DNA of 64,000 nt, from contig CAMTDV010000030.1 of the NCBI GenBank assembly GCA_947069175.1, forward strand, positions 93,367,916-93,431,915. Reading direction: 5' to 3'. Positions 19,387 through 31,112 of this stretch are shown here, piece after piece (the first letter of the stretch is position 1; each line of letters opens with the position of its first letter). This DNA comes from Scalesia atractyloides. Lineage: Eukaryota > Streptophyta > Magnoliopsida > Asterales > Asteraceae. The translations under genes and the position numbers were made by a program. The notes beneath the pieces are model-generated. The model did not search any database, was not told where the DNA came from, and was given only the letters and a program-made list of their open reading frames with translations.

Positions 19387-19603
19387 AGAGAACCAACATG
19401 TCTTTGTCCCTTTTGCTTTTGATACATTTGGTTGCCTAGCACCGGAAGCTATCCACTTCTTGACTAGGGTTCAACGGGTCATCCACAACAATTGTTCATT
19501 CCCGGGGGGCAGGTGTTGTCTTTGGAAGATTAGGGTTTGCAATTCAGAAGGGGGTGGCGGCGTAGCTTGTTGTCCGTCTACCTTCTGTTTTGATGTAACT
19601 TGA
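19387..19603 (+). pseudogene. Reverse-transcriptase-like ORF, C-terminal end, second half
   Basis: It continues the frame of KHAKACA across the element B site and reads ENQHVFVPFAFDTFG, CLAPEAIHFLTRVQRVIHNN, then KIRVCNSEG in a shifted frame, ending near a stop at 19601. The family terminus that I recall reads like a leucine/alanine-rich tail after the FAFDTFG motif, so this is its real end. It is degenerate. Confidence 0.6.
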
Positions 19604-20116
19604 CAAGTTTTTTATTAGAACTTATTAATAAAAGTTATATCATCAAATAAAAAGCTTATTTTTTTCAAATAAAATACTTATTTTTTCTAGGTCTTAGAAA
19701 TTGTAGGTTTTAATGTATAACATAAAACTTTAAGTTTATGTTTTCATCTACAAAATTCTGTTTTCTATTTGGATGACACTCTAAATGCCTAATTAACATT
19801 TTCCCTTAAAAGTTGACCTGTTTTATATAGCAGCATTTGTTGATTTTTGATGTCCAAAAAACAACGGGATGATAAATTATATTTTTAAAATAATAATCAT
19901 TTGTTTTTTTATGATTATAATTATTTTTCTGTGAAATGTTTTTAACGGAAGACCGCATGCAAATTGAATTAAAGACATACCAATATCCAACACTTTTTAT
20001 TTGTTAACAAGATCGAATGTATATTGAATTAAAGACTTACCAATATCCAACACTTTTTATTTGTTAACAAGATCGAATGTATATTGAATTAAAGACTTAC
20101 CAATATCCAACACTTT
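19604..20116. repeat. Non-coding; one half of a diverged segmental duplication with 51740-53960
   Basis: No gene seen. Sequence order (CATCTACAAAAT..TGTTTTCTATTTGG, the ACAACGGGATGATAAATTA stretch, TTTTTCTGTGAAATG) parallels 51740-52012 plus 53321-53450, with insertions in the other copy. It ends in a 60-bp tandem repeat of about three copies (about 19952-20123, CAATATCCAACACTTTTTAT at 19981, 20041 and 20101). Confidence 0.55.
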
Positions 20117-20123
20117 TTATTTA
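19952..20123. repeat. 60-bp tandem repeat, about 2.9 copies
   Basis: Exact 60-bp period, with copies starting at 19981, 20041 and 20101, each containing CAATATCCAACACTTTTTAT and TGAATTAAAGAC. The last copy is cut by the foldback element at 20124. Confidence 0.9.
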
Positions 20124-20463
20124 GGCTGAGACTATTTGCAAACCAAGTGTGTAGATAGGCAGCCCTTTTGTCCTATGTGCACACCCTGCTGTGTCAAGCT
20201 TTGTTCAAAGCGTGGCGTTTTGGTCCGGTCAATCAGACAAAGACTAACAGGTGTATGACGGGTCAACAGACCGGGTCAGTCTTTTGTCTTGTTGACAGGA
20301 TCAAAACGCGACCAAAGCTCGGCGTTTTGGTCTGGTCAACAGACCCGTCAGACACCCGTAAGTCTTTTGTCTGGTTGTCCGGATCAAAACGCCATGCTTT
20401 AAACACAGCTCGATACTACAGGGTGTGCATATAGAACAAAAGGTGTGCCAATAGGTAGACGCG
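20124..20463. mobile_element. Foldback element 1 with 7-bp target duplication
   Basis: The arms are nearly complementary along their length. CCTTTTGTCCTATGTGCAC at about 20163 pairs with the complement of GTGCATATAGAACAAAAGG at about 20425-20443, and the pairing continues through CGTGGCGTTTTGGTCCGG / CCGGATCAAAACGCCATG. Flanking direct repeats are TTATTTA at 20117-20123 and 20464-20470. The diverged paralogue at about 54060-54100 lacks the insert. No coding capacity. Confidence 0.75.
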
Positions 20464-20700
20464 TTATTTATAATTTGATAGTGATGCTACACAAGGTTAT
20501 TTATACTTTGATAGTGATGTTACACAAGGACATATTAATGGCATTAATTATTAGGAATTCCATGTCGTACAATTTCATTTGGTACTATTATAAAATAGTT
20601 CAAATATACGCATCTACTATATTTGTTTTAATATCAGAACTTTAATTGCTGATATAATCTACTTTCCGAATAACTTATATCGTTATTTGAGATCTTCAAT
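20464..20700. repeat. Non-coding paralogous segment after foldback 1
   Basis: It contains a tandem duplication of about 33 bp (TTATTTATA.TTTGATAGTGATG.TACACAAGG at 20464 and about 20498). GGCATTAATTATTAGGAATT and GTCGTACAATTT match 54110-54150. No gene seen. Confidence 0.6.
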
Positions 20701-20704
20701 GTTT

Positions 20705-21270
20705 AAAACAAGGAATATTGGATTTTAATAATCGTAAATATTCGTTGTTGGCCGTTAACACTTCTAACTTCAAAAATAATTACTGTCCGTCCCAACTATT
20801 GACATATTGGCCACCAGTGGACCTGACTAACAGAACTCTAACGCCGTTAGTCGCCGGAAAACTGTTTTTGGCAAGAAAAATGTTACAAAGAGGTTTGGGA
20901 CGAAGATGTTAAGTTTTCTGGCCAAAAAGTTGAGTTTTTCAGCTAAAAGGAAGTTTTCCGGCGAAAAAATGAGTTTTCCGGCGACTTCAATAATTGGGGC
21001 TTTTACTAGAAAAAGGTTCCTAAAGTCCGTAATAAGGTTACAAAAAAGTTTGTGACAAAAATGTTGAGTTTTACGGCCAAAAAAGAGTTTTCCGGCCAAA
21101 AACGTTTTTTCGGCGACCGGAGACTGACAACGTCAGGGTTTTGTTAGTCAGAGTCCATTGAAGGCCAATGTTTATAGTTGGTACTGCTAGTAATTATTTT
21201 TAAAGTTATAATTGTTAACGGTCAATGACGAATAGTTGTGGTTATTAAAATTCAATATTCATAAAACCAA
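20705..21270. mobile_element. Foldback element 2, arms over 150 bp
   Basis: The left arm (about 20710-20880: GGAATATTGGATTTTAATAA, GGCCGTTAACACTTCTAACT, CAAAAATAATTACT, CCTGACTAACAGAACTC) is complementary in order to the right arm (about 21110-21265: GAGTCCATTGAAGG, AGTAATTATTTTTAAAG, GTTAACGGTCAATGACG, TTATTAAAATTCAATATTC). The centre is rich in GTTTTCCGGC-type repeats that also pair. Termini and target duplication are uncertain. No protein domain found. Confidence 0.65.
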
Positions 21271-22160
21271 ATACAGTGAAGGGTTGCTTTAAGGTTTTTT
21301 TTTCTATTTATTTTACAATAGATTGCTTCACTTTAGTATTAACATCATTAACCATATATGGATTGAGTCAGTAAAACATGATGCTGTCAACTTTATTCTA
21401 TTCTCTTACCAAAACAAAAGGGTTTTTTTTTAATTCTTTTCTTATGAAAAGTAAATCATGTTGTGTTATCAAAAGCCATATTATATCATAATTATATTAT
21501 ATTATAATATAATATATATTAAATATCATCATGATAGCTACTTGATGCTTTCTATATTTTTGTTTTTAGCCATAAACATTTTTTTACTTTTTTGTTTTAT
21601 TACTAAACTTTATCAATTTTAGTTTTAAGGATATCCATATTACATCATAACTATATAATAATACCTAGAATAGGTTGCTATTTTGTAGGTTGTTTATTTA
21701 GTTTTGATTTAACATTTTAGACTATAAATAATATACGTCTTTAATCAAATAGATTTATCGTTCTCTTATAATTTTCGTTCGTTGGTTTTGTTTACGAAAA
21801 CTAAATACGAAATATCATTTATTTTGAAAAGAAACCAACCTGGTAGCCATCAAATTTTTTTTACAGAAACTAGATATGTTTTCATTTATTTATTTTTTTA
21901 AATAGGATTGGCCCCCGCCAGTATATTAGTTAATATTAAAACATAATTTTCTGTTTAACGAACCATGTTGGCCACAACCGCGAGTTGCGATGATGGTAGC
22001 TATTGCAAGTTGGTAATCTTCGGCACATGGGGTCGCAACCGACAGCACCACATCATAGGTATCGGTACCATGTCACCATTTTTTTTGTATTTGTTACATT
22101 TTATTTCGTTTTTTGTTGTTTTACACATTTATATTCTGTAGCTTCATACTGGTTTTTACC
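21271..22160. other. AT-rich non-coding stretch, possible Helitron body
   Basis: No gene and no clear repeat apart from poly-T runs. It may be the interior of the Helitron-like element whose 3' end is at 22212, but a 5' terminus was not identified. Confidence 0.4.
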
Positions 22161-22180
22161 ATTTGGTTCGTATGCGGATT

Positions 22181-22212
22181 CCCCGCCGCAACGCGCGGTT
22201 GAAAAATCCTAG
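22181..22212 (+). mobile_element. Helitron-like 3' terminus
   Basis: CCCCGCCGCAACGCGCGG can form a short GC hairpin (CCGC/GCGG), followed 10 bases later by the terminal CTAG and a host T. Hairpin, then CTRR, then T is the Helitron 3' signature. The body would lie to the left. Confidence 0.55.
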
Positions 22213-22785
22213 TTATATATTAAAAATAATCATACTAACTACAGTAATTTTTGTTTTCCAAGTTTTTACCACAATATTTTTATTACTCATGATTTCATTC
22301 TTTACAAAATCCTCCATATGGCTTTCTTTGGTACACGTATGTTCAAATCATTTTTTTAACTTTTGATTGTTTGTTTTTATTATAATATTACAAAAATCTG
22401 GCATTAGGCAACACTGAAATTTAGTAGGGTGCCCCTTAATTTCTTAATATTTAAAGAAACAATAATAATAAAATCAGTGAAATTGGAACAACTTATATAC
22501 ATGTTTTTTCATGATTTTTTTACCTTCAAAATATTTTTATATTATTTTGTTTTATCTTACTTTTGCTTCTATTTTTCGTCTAACAATTTATAGTAAAGCA
22601 TTATTTTGTTTTGATCTTACTTTTGCTTTTTTTCGTCTAACAAATTTATAGTAAAGTATAAAGACTAATCTTAATTCTTAATACTTAATTGGAAACTGAT
22701 GTTTTAAACGTGTTATTGTCAATTAGAACGAGTTTGTTTTAAATGGGTCATTGTTAATAAAACAATTAAAACAGATTGGTTTTTC

Positions 22786-22786
<1 letters not shown>

Positions 22787-22840
<54 letters not shown>

Positions 22841-23075
22841 TAGGAACATGTAAGAAGTATTAGACAAATTGAGAAACTTGAGAAACATTCTGACCATACA
22901 TTTCCCAAAGCTTTTTGTGATATACACACATGTATAGTTTAATATTGATTATGTACATATATGTATATAGTCAATTTTAAACTATATATATGTGTATATT
23001 ACGAAAAGCTTAGGGAAATGTGTGGTCCAGAATGTTTCTCAAGTTTCTCAAATAGGATGGATTTCTCTTAGGATC

Positions 23076-23115
<40 letters not shown>
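22787..23115. mobile_element. (TA)n-flanked inverted-repeat element 1
   Basis: A core (22837-23083) lies between (TA)n tracts. Left arm AGGGTTAGGAACATG, TTGAGAAACTTGAGAAACAT and CATACATTTCCCAAAGC pairs with right arm GCTTAGGGAAATGTGTGG, ATGTTTCTCAAGTTTCTCAA and GGATCCCTACCCT. It resembles microsatellite-inserting MITEs such as rice Micron (analogy only). Confidence 0.7.

Positions 23116-23142
<27 letters not shown>
23115..23142. repeat. (GA)n microsatellite
   Basis: An uninterrupted GA dinucleotide run joins (TA)n to inverted-repeat element 2. Confidence 0.9.
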
Positions 23143-23144
<2 letters not shown>

Positions 23145-23635
23145 GGTTCATTGGGGAACACTAAAAAAGTGAGGAACCGCGGAACACTCTTAAAAATTAT
23201 ACTTAACATGTTAAACATTATTTTTAACTAAATTTTTTTCAGCGCTTTTTTTATAAATACATGTAGAAACATTTTTAATATAAAATCAAAAACTAAAAAT
23301 ATAAATAAAAATGTTTTAAGAAATATATATCTTAAAAAATTAATTTAACATTTTAAAAATCAATTTTTTTTCAAAAAAAATTCAGCGTTTTCCTTTTAAA
23401 AATAGGTATGAACTATTCGAAATAAAAAATATTTTTTTGTAAAAAAAAATAACCGTTTTTAGTTGTTTTTTTTTATATTTTTTTTTTTGATTTTTTATTA
23501 AAAATGCTTCTACTGGTAATTATAAGAAGAAACACCAAAAAAGAATTAAAAAAAATTGAATTTTAACATGTTAAGTTAATTTTTTAAGAGTGTTCCCCGG
23601 TTCCCCATTTTTTTAGTGTTCCCCAATGAACCCCC
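23143..23635. mobile_element. (TA)n-flanked inverted-repeat element 2
   Basis: Left end GGGTTCATTGGGGAACACT with GGAACACTCTTAAAAATTA and AACATGTTAA pairs with right end TTAACATGTTAAG, TTTTTTAAGAGTGTTCC and AGTGTTCCCCAATGAACCC. It is flanked by (GA)n on the left and by C-run, CA and (AT)n on the right (to 23739). Confidence 0.72.
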
Positions 23636-23654
23636 CCCCCCCCCCACACACACA

Positions 23655-23739
<85 letters not shown>

Positions 23740-23743
<4 letters not shown>

Positions 23744-24112
23744 TAGATAAAAAAAACCCTAAAAATTTGAGAAAACCCTAAAAACCCAACTTCCCGACAT
23801 TTTTTTTTAAATAACAAATGTAATATACATGTTTTTAAGAGTTTTGAGCCAAAAAAATAAAAAAAGCGCCGAGTGGATATTTAAAAAAAAATAAACAAGT
23901 TTCAGCAACTTTCATCACTAGCATGTGTTAGACAAAAGTTGCTAATTTTGTTTATTTTTTTTTAATATCCACTTGGCATTTTTTGTTTTTTTGGCTCAAA
24001 ACTCTTAAAAACATGTATATTACATGTGTTATTTTTTTCAAAAAAAAATTGTCGGGAGATTGGGTTTTCTAGGGTTTTCTCAAATTTTTAGGGTAATCTA
24101 TCTAACCCTCCC

Positions 24113-24114
<2 letters not shown>
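23740..24114. mobile_element. (TA)n-flanked inverted-repeat element 3
   Basis: Left GGTTAGATAAAA, AACCCTAAAAATTTGAGAAA and GTTTTTAAGAGTTTTGAGCC pair with right GGCTCAAAACTCTTAAAAAC, TTTCTCAAATTTTTAGGG and TATCTAACC. The hairpin arms extend almost to the centre, which contains AGTTGCTAATTTTG / CAGCAACTTTCATCA. Confidence 0.75.
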
Positions 24115-24142
<28 letters not shown>

Positions 24143-24146
<4 letters not shown>

Positions 24147-24170
24147 TCGTTTACCCGAGCGATGCGGCGG
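24143..24170 (-). mobile_element. Helitron-like 3' terminus inside (TA)n
   Basis: On the minus strand it reads CCCGCCGCATCGCTCGGG (hairpin) followed by TAAACGACTAA, a CTAA end, then T. The element would extend to the right (24147 onward). Its insertion in a (TA)n tract fits the A/T target preference. Confidence 0.5.
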
Positions 24171-25210
24171 GAAACATGTCACTTAGATTGGTGATTTTAG
24201 GGCTATGTACGGGGCGGTTCGGTTTTGAGCCATAATTAAAACCAAATTCACGATGAAACGGAAAACACAAACACTTGTTAGTAATTTTAAGGACGAAACT
24301 TTGCAATACGATACTCGTTTTTTTTTTTGTTAGTTTATTGGTCATCTCTTGATACATTGTATAGTACTCAAACGGAAATGTAATTAGATGACAAATAAAA
24401 ATGCAGTTATATGGTGATCTATTCATCAAGGATTCTTATGATGCAATGCAATGTAAGTCGAGCATAAAAAGCAATTAAAAACGGGTAATCAATCAAACGC
24501 GATGAAAAGTTATCAATACCCAAGATGTTGGATTCATCTTGAATATACTATCGTCTTTAATTTAACAATCAAGTAAATAAACACATAGCCAAAGTGGGGC
24601 TAACCCACTTAGTAAAAACACTTGTCATTCAGAAGGAGGATACCAAGTTCACACTTGGGTAAGAAAGTATTTTGTTTTATTTAGTATAAAGTGAAGTACA
24701 ATATCATTTATCGTTTAAAAAAAAGTAAATAAACAAATAGAGATGACTTGACCAAAACATAGTTTTATTCGCAACAAAACCCATTTACTCACATATAAAG
24801 GTAGTCATAAAAACCGGTTATTAACAAGAACTGAAACAGTAAATGGTTAATTTTGGCTATCGGTTAATAACTGGTTATAAATATTTACTATAGGAACCGA
24901 TATACCCGTTTTTTAAATCATCTTTTATGTTTAGCTTAGTGAGTATAACCAAATAATTGACCGTGACCAACAAAACTTTATCTTAGGCTAAAAATGACTT
25001 GGGTTAAGTTTCTTATGAAAACCTCAACAAAAGTTTCATCTATCTTTTATTCAAAAACTAATTTAAGTTGTTTTTGTGACCCGAGATATTTGTGATGTTA
25101 GTTTAATAGCTCCCCATATAAAAATGGTATATACATATTGACTTTGTATTTTTCATGTAAATTCTAGTGACTAACTAAAGATGCTTTCATAAAATATATT
25201 GCTGATAACA
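24171..25210. other. Non-coding, nothing further recognised
   Basis: AT-rich. It contains no domain-bearing ORF and no obvious tandem or inverted repeat. Confidence 0.5.
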
Positions 25211-25214
25211 CGGA

Positions 25215-28200
25215 TTACAAGATATAAAAAATTAAAAAATAGATAAAAATTACTATCTTGTTTTTTTTCCACAAGACTGAGTCGCTTATATTCATACAAA
25301 ACATCACTTCTAAACCTCTAACGAAAATACAACCTATTCCATCTTCCATTAATGAAATGGGCTTTGTTTGCTTCCCCTTCCTTGAGTCTGAGTGGTGTGC
25401 TTTCACAACCTACACCATTGTCAAACTGGTCAGTAAGGGACTGACTAAGGGACGCACAAAATTTAACACATTAGCGCACAAGGAATATATACTTTAAAAT
25501 ATTTTAGCTTCAGTCACCTGTAAGTAGTTTATGCATTAAGAGTTGTAAATCTGTTAATTTTAAGAGAGTTGAGGAAAAGACTATTTATCCTCCTATTGTG
25601 CATTACAAAAACAATTGTGTACCTGCTTCATCAGGCGTCTTCAATCTTCCAGATGGCAAACTAAATAAAAAAAGCTAAACCGTTTAAAAAACATTACTAT
25701 AGAAAGAAGCTAATTTTCATAATCATGTTTGAAACTTTGACAAACTAAATATTTGTAAAAAAAGTGTTTTGCGTCAAACCTACCACACCCGTTTTGACCT
25801 GTAAACTATACCTTTTGACTGTTACCCAGCCTGCTTGTTTATGTCAAACCGGCTACATTTTAGCTTCCTGTTGAGCCCCAGTCTGATATCAATTGGTGTA
25901 GACTCTGGCTTGGAGCTCAAATTTCACTGTGCAGCAAGGAAAACTGTCTATCCCCCTTCCTCCACATTAAACCTGCAATGGTTGGAACAAAAAAGTTTAC
26001 TAAAAAGTAGACAAAATAGGCAAAAATAATACTTTTAGCAGTTCATTTTTGCTTACAGCAATTTTTCATTATGTGCAATTGTTCTAAAATGACATGTACT
26101 TTAAGACTCCCAAGAGAATAAAAGCCAGTCTTACCCTTATTTTGAAACAAACCTTAGGTCGTTAATTTTAAACTTAGTGTGCGTAATTTAACGCAAAGAA
26201 ACTTAGATGCAAATTCTCGTTGGAACACACAACCTAAACCAATTCGCCCCCAAAAAACAAAACCTTTCGACTTGAACCCATTCGGACGGCTTTAACCAGG
26301 GACGTGTCACCATACATTGCTGGTCCAAACTGTGGTTAGCTGTTTGCATGATTTTGGCAGTTAGTTAGCAAAAAAATCAACAAATTGGAGAGTCAAGAGG
26401 GGCAAAAAAAAACCTAAAAATGTTAAACCTGTATATCAGTAGTGAAGCACCTGTATGTCTTGAAGCTCTCGAATTCGTATATGTCCATGTCCAACACTGA
26501 AGTTACTTGTTTGCTCACTCTTTTACTTCCATTTCACAAGATGTTTTATTTTTAAACTAAAATGCCCTCTATGATCATTTATTAATTATTACAACTTCAA
26601 GTGGAAGAAGCATATCCAAAAATTGTCATTTGAATCTCATTTTATAACAGCGAATCCATTTTTTTCATTATATTTATTAAATATCACATAATCACTTATA
26701 AAATGTGCATCTCAAACGCCCCTACACTCGGTTTAATACCTAGTTTATTACCATGTAACGTGTACCTTGTCTACCAGATTACCTAAACCATCACTAATTG
26801 ACTAATTGCTTGGTAGATTTTCAAACTTTCAGAGGCAACCGCAACCTGGGGTTGTGCTCGCTGCGTCGATGCGGCTGCGCTCGCTGAGCCAATGCAACTG
26901 CGTTCGCTGCGGCTGCGCTGGTTGCGACGTTGCACCAGGCTCGCTGGGGTTGTTCTCGCTGATGCAGAATTCTTGTTACCTGGTTCTATCAATATAATCC
27001 ATATTATAACCACTATAAAGTATAAACGAAACCAGCTTAAAACTAAAACATATATCCGAATCGGCCGCCATCGCCTAAAACGTCAGCCAGGGTTTAACGT
27101 TGAAAATCGCCAGAGGTGTATTAATAGATACCTCTTTTAGCCGGTAATCCCCAACCAACCAGATCCATAGTAGTTTCCATACTAACCATAAAACTTGTTT
27201 GCATACACTTTATCCATATTCAGTTGATGTGTACATACCGGAAGCTGAATTTGGTCCCTGTGAAGCATGTAAACGTCAAAAATCTTTAAGATTCACTAAA
27301 CAATTACGCGAAAAAAAGTAAAAAATAACCGTTGGGATAATAAGGCAAAGATGGATCCATAACATCTAAAGTCAGAGGGGTCACAACCTTATTGCTAGGT
27401 TTTATCTGACCATTCCCAGTGTCCTACAGAAAGCACTGAAATTATAACCACATACAAAACACCCAAAATAATTAAACTTATGTAATCTCAATTACTATCA
27501 AAACAAGATACATTAAAGGTAAAATCGTTGATCATTATATGTCAAAGAACTCACTTTCTTAAATGCAAACAATAAAACATGTGCATCTTCTAAACACACA
27601 CCTTCCTTGAACCACCTTTTCTTCCTCGGACCACCCTAATTGCTTGCCATCTGAGCAGGATCATGTGCTGTTACAAAAAGAATCAAGAACATATAAGCAA
27701 AAGCAAAAAAACTTGAAACAATGAAAAAGTTAAAGAAATATCAAAACTGAATAAAGAACTCCCATCATACGCGACCCTTGAAACCTGGTTAAAGTACCAT
27801 TAAGATATGGCCTCATCAACTTAGAATCTCTAACAAGTACATGAATGTCCATTATTTCATAAATGCCCTGTTTGTCTCGTATCTACAACGCCGAATTCAT
27901 TTACTTTCCTCCTTTTTTACTTGTTAATCTTAAAAGATTTAGATCAACTAATCGGCTTGTTAGTCAGGTTGTTGTATATCTACAATAACAAAAATAGTTT
28001 ATGATTAAGTCCTTAGGTGTGCGTTTGTACCTTCTCGAGCGTATGCAACTTGAACCAAACTCCTCGATCCTCTTGCTGACCATATCTGACCGATTTGACT
28101 TGGTTAACCACTGATGACCAGGTTTGAGCATAGCTTGAACCCAACTTGAACTGAACTCCTCGATCCTTATCTCCAAATCAATTACAAACTCGGATCCACA

Positions 28201-28912
28201 ACTTCAACACCACCTTGCAAGCCCAACCATCAATCGTCGCCTAATGCACTACTAAACCCAAAACAAGCATATAAAACATTATATTATATCTGAAAACAAT
28301 AAGCAACTAATTACTGATGCAGGACTCATCTATGGTAGAGTAAGGACTTTCTTAAATAACAATAAAGTTCAAATATATAAATGAGAAATAATTCAATAAC
28401 GCAAGATTAACACGCATACATCAAGCATAAATATCCTCAACTATAATGAATTTAAAAAAACAAAAGATCACAAACGAACACATAAGTTTTAACCTGTATG
28501 ATACTTCCCCCCTCTCCTTTAGTCGAGTGTTGTTTTTCACAACCTACACCATGGTCAAATTGGTCAATAAGAGACTAAGAGGGACACAAATTTATCACAT
28601 ACACGCATAAAGAGTTACTTTAAATAAATTATTTGGTGGACATTGACAAAAACATTACCTGAAAAACTTATACTGAAGCGGATGAATGCCAAGAAGATAT
28701 AAACAGTTCAGCAAGTCCAAAGTCAGGTCTTTCAGTTTGACTAAAATAACAAAAAGACTAGATTTAGTCCATCATTTTTGTCCCACTCAAATTATAAAAG
28801 CTGCTAAATAGATATCCATTAGATAGATTATCAATACTAATGTAAATACATAAAGAAAACATTAACTTGTATATTTACAAACCTTGAACTTGCTATTTTT
28901 CTGCTGATTGCA
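25215..28912 (-). pseudogene. Possible exons of a spliced minus-strand gene, left part
   Basis: I do not recognise the protein. On the minus strand several short open stretches are bounded by AG/GT: 28659-28740; 27596-27670; 27330-27423 (SNKVVTPLTLDVMDPSLPYY, the clearest); and a last segment near 25846-25935 (NLSSKPESTPIDIRLGLNRK). Some have a second plausible frame, and phases do not all agree, so either exons are missing or the gene has decayed. A unit of about 120 bp is duplicated (25380-25500 and 28505-28625, AACCTACACCAT.GTCAAA). The GC-rich stretch 26830-26960 contains repeated GCTGCG motifs and an unclear coding potential. Element C separates this part from 39645-40428. Confidence 0.3.
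28908..28912. repeat. Target-site duplication of element C (left copy)
   Basis: TTGCA, identical to 39645-39649. Confidence 0.92.
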
Positions 28913-29422
28913 TGTAACATCCGTTGAAAAACGGGTTTTCAAAACCCGCTTCGTTTATTAATCGAATATTTCAGTTATAATTTTCGTTGCGTATTTAATG
29001 TTCATATTAATTTTAAACGATACATAACTAATAAACATTGTTAGAATTTTAAAACATAACTAATAAAAATAAAGAAATAGCGAATAAAAAAATAAATACC
29101 GTTGCCGGGTCCCCGGGTCAGCCGGTTCATTAAACAAACAACTTACCACTCCGCCGCTTGACTTCTTTTTATTATATTGAGACAATTAATACTTAAAATA
29201 AAACTCGAAATCAAAACCTGAGTTCAGCGCGCCCAATCCACAGTCGCCGGAATTACCGACGATTTCGCGAGACTTCGACCGTTTCCTTTGACTGAACGCG
29301 TGTATTAACTTCGACATCGGTTATAACCGATGTCTAATCCCGCAATCCCAGTCATAACCGCCGGAAAAGTTTTGAACACGAATCAAGATCAAATTCGGAC
29401 TCGACTCATTCTGTTTCTTCCC

Positions 29423-29430
29423 TATAAATA
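29423..29430 (+). promoter_or_regulatory. TATA box of LTR C
   Basis: TATAAATA at about 510 bp into the LTR, followed by ACACACCCAAG; the same is at 37537-37544 in the 3' LTR. It places the sense tRNA-like modules about 600 bp downstream, inside the predicted transcript. Confidence 0.65.
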
Positions 29431-30019
29431 CACACCCAAGTCTCTGGTAACCTTTTCGCTCAAAATCGCACAATTTATCGAAGTCTTAGCACTCGCCGGA
29501 GAAATTCTGAACTCGCCGGACTTTCACCGGAAAACCGAGAATTACACCAAATCGGTAAATTTCTCGACTCTTTCGTTTTCAATCCATTGTTAGACATATA
29601 CTAACTTCAATCCTTCAACCAGAATCGGTTCCAGACGACGTTGCCGGAAATTCTGCACTCGCCGGAAAATCTCTGGAAATTCTGAAATCACACTGTAAAA
29701 TCGGTACAATCATCTAAACCCCCCTGTTATCTCTTGTTTAGTCACTTAATTTCACAACTCATTGATCAAAACTGTTAATTGATCCGCTCAGACGGAATTC
29801 ACAAATCAGAGCCGACGACCCTTGCCGGAGTTCTGAGAAAAGCATCCTGTTCGGTACATTCGTTTCCGTAACTCTCTTTATCCATTACATTTCAATCAAT
29901 TATATGTTAGACGAACGATTTAAGCAAGAACAGTCGGACATCTTTGTCTGTGTCGTTACAAATGAAGAAGACGAAGTCGAAATGAGTATAAGATTAATAT
30001 AAACTAAATGTTTAACCGG

Positions 30020-30435
30020 GTTAGACACACAGTCCAGCGGTGGACTGTGTGCAAACATACAACGCACGTCACGAGTTCGAATCTTACAACGTACCGACTT
30101 TCAGAATTAAAACCAACCTTTTAAAACCGAATCAGAACGAGTCACAGCATGTGTATAAGAATAATATAAACCGTAATTTAAACAGATTAGACACACAGCC
30201 CAACTGGTTGGGCTGTGCGCATACGAACCGAAGGACCCGAGTTCGACTCCGGGTCCTTGCAAGCGGTTCGGCCATTTTAAATCATTTTAATATTAACTCA
30301 AATAAAATAACAATTAATTAGTATATATATATAATTAAAACAGAGAATATTTCGGGTTAGACACGTAGCTCAGTTGGTAGAGCTGCGTGCACGCGTACGA
30401 GAGGTCTCGGGTTCGAACCTCACTCAGCGCACACA
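30020..30435 (+). other. Three tRNA-like modules in LTR C (5' copy)
   Basis: Module 1: CAGTCCAGCGGT at 30030, GAGTTCGAATC at 30073 (43). Module 2: CAGCCCAACTGG at 30196, AGTTCGACTCC at 30240 (44), with an extended perfect T-arm stem GGACCC/GGGTCC. Module 3: A box TAGCTCAGTTGG at 30366, GGTTCGAACCT at 30410 (44). In module 2 both strands of the D-arm-like hairpin changed together relative to modules 1 (CAGTCC/GGACTG to CAGCCC/GGGCTG), which keeps the stem. Confidence 0.78.
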
Positions 30436-30959
30436 TTACCCACAGTCCGACCGGTCAACAGTCCGGCCAGCGGTCAACGGACCGGTCAACGTTAAAAAAG
30501 TCAAAAAAAATTATTTTTATTTATTTATTTATTTATTTATTTTAAAAATCAATTAAAAATACTTAAAAATAATATTTTTAAAGTTAGAAAATGACCTTAA
30601 ACTCACAAAAATAAATCTAAAAAAAATCCTATTAAAATTGTTAATTAAAAGTATTAGTCTCCAATAAAATCCAATTATTTACCGAACCATTTGGTTATTA
30701 TTTTAGGTTAGTTCTTCCTCGTCGATCAAATCCCAAAAACTCGTGCGCATCCAACAACATCAAAAGAACGCACCCAATGTGAGTGAATCTCTACCAATTC
30801 CCCCTTTTAATCACATTTTTGGGGTGTATCATGTGTCGCTTAATTATTTATTATATTTAAACACTTGTGCATCCATCATATCCGTGATCAAATGTGTATT
30901 CAATATGTACCAATTGTTGTGTGGATTATGTCTAGATTAAAGTTATCATTTTCAGTACA

Positions 30960-31112
30960 TGCATTACATTAGGCCCATCAGCTCCCCGTGGGAGACGGGT
31001 TGAGTACAGGTGCCTCATTCGATCGGCTCCGTTTGATTGAACCTTGATCTCACATACATCATCATACATTTCATACGATCGGCTCCGTTTGATTGAGCCT
31101 TGATCTCACAAT
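30960..31112 (+). repeat. Hairpin units in LTR C
   Basis: One D-type unit (TTAGGCCCATCAGCTCCCC, GTGGGAGACGGG) followed by two A/B-type units (CGATCGGCTCCGTTTGATTG, then ACCTTGA or AGCCTTGA). It is a hybrid of the two array types seen in the other elements. The same is at about 39070-39220. Confidence 0.75.

Noticed and set aside
26783..27140. Overlapping ORFs on both strands in the GC-rich stretch 26.8-27.1 kb
   Set aside because: Both strands are open because of GCTGCG-type repeats; coding cannot be decided from sequence alone, so it is only mentioned within the possible gene region.
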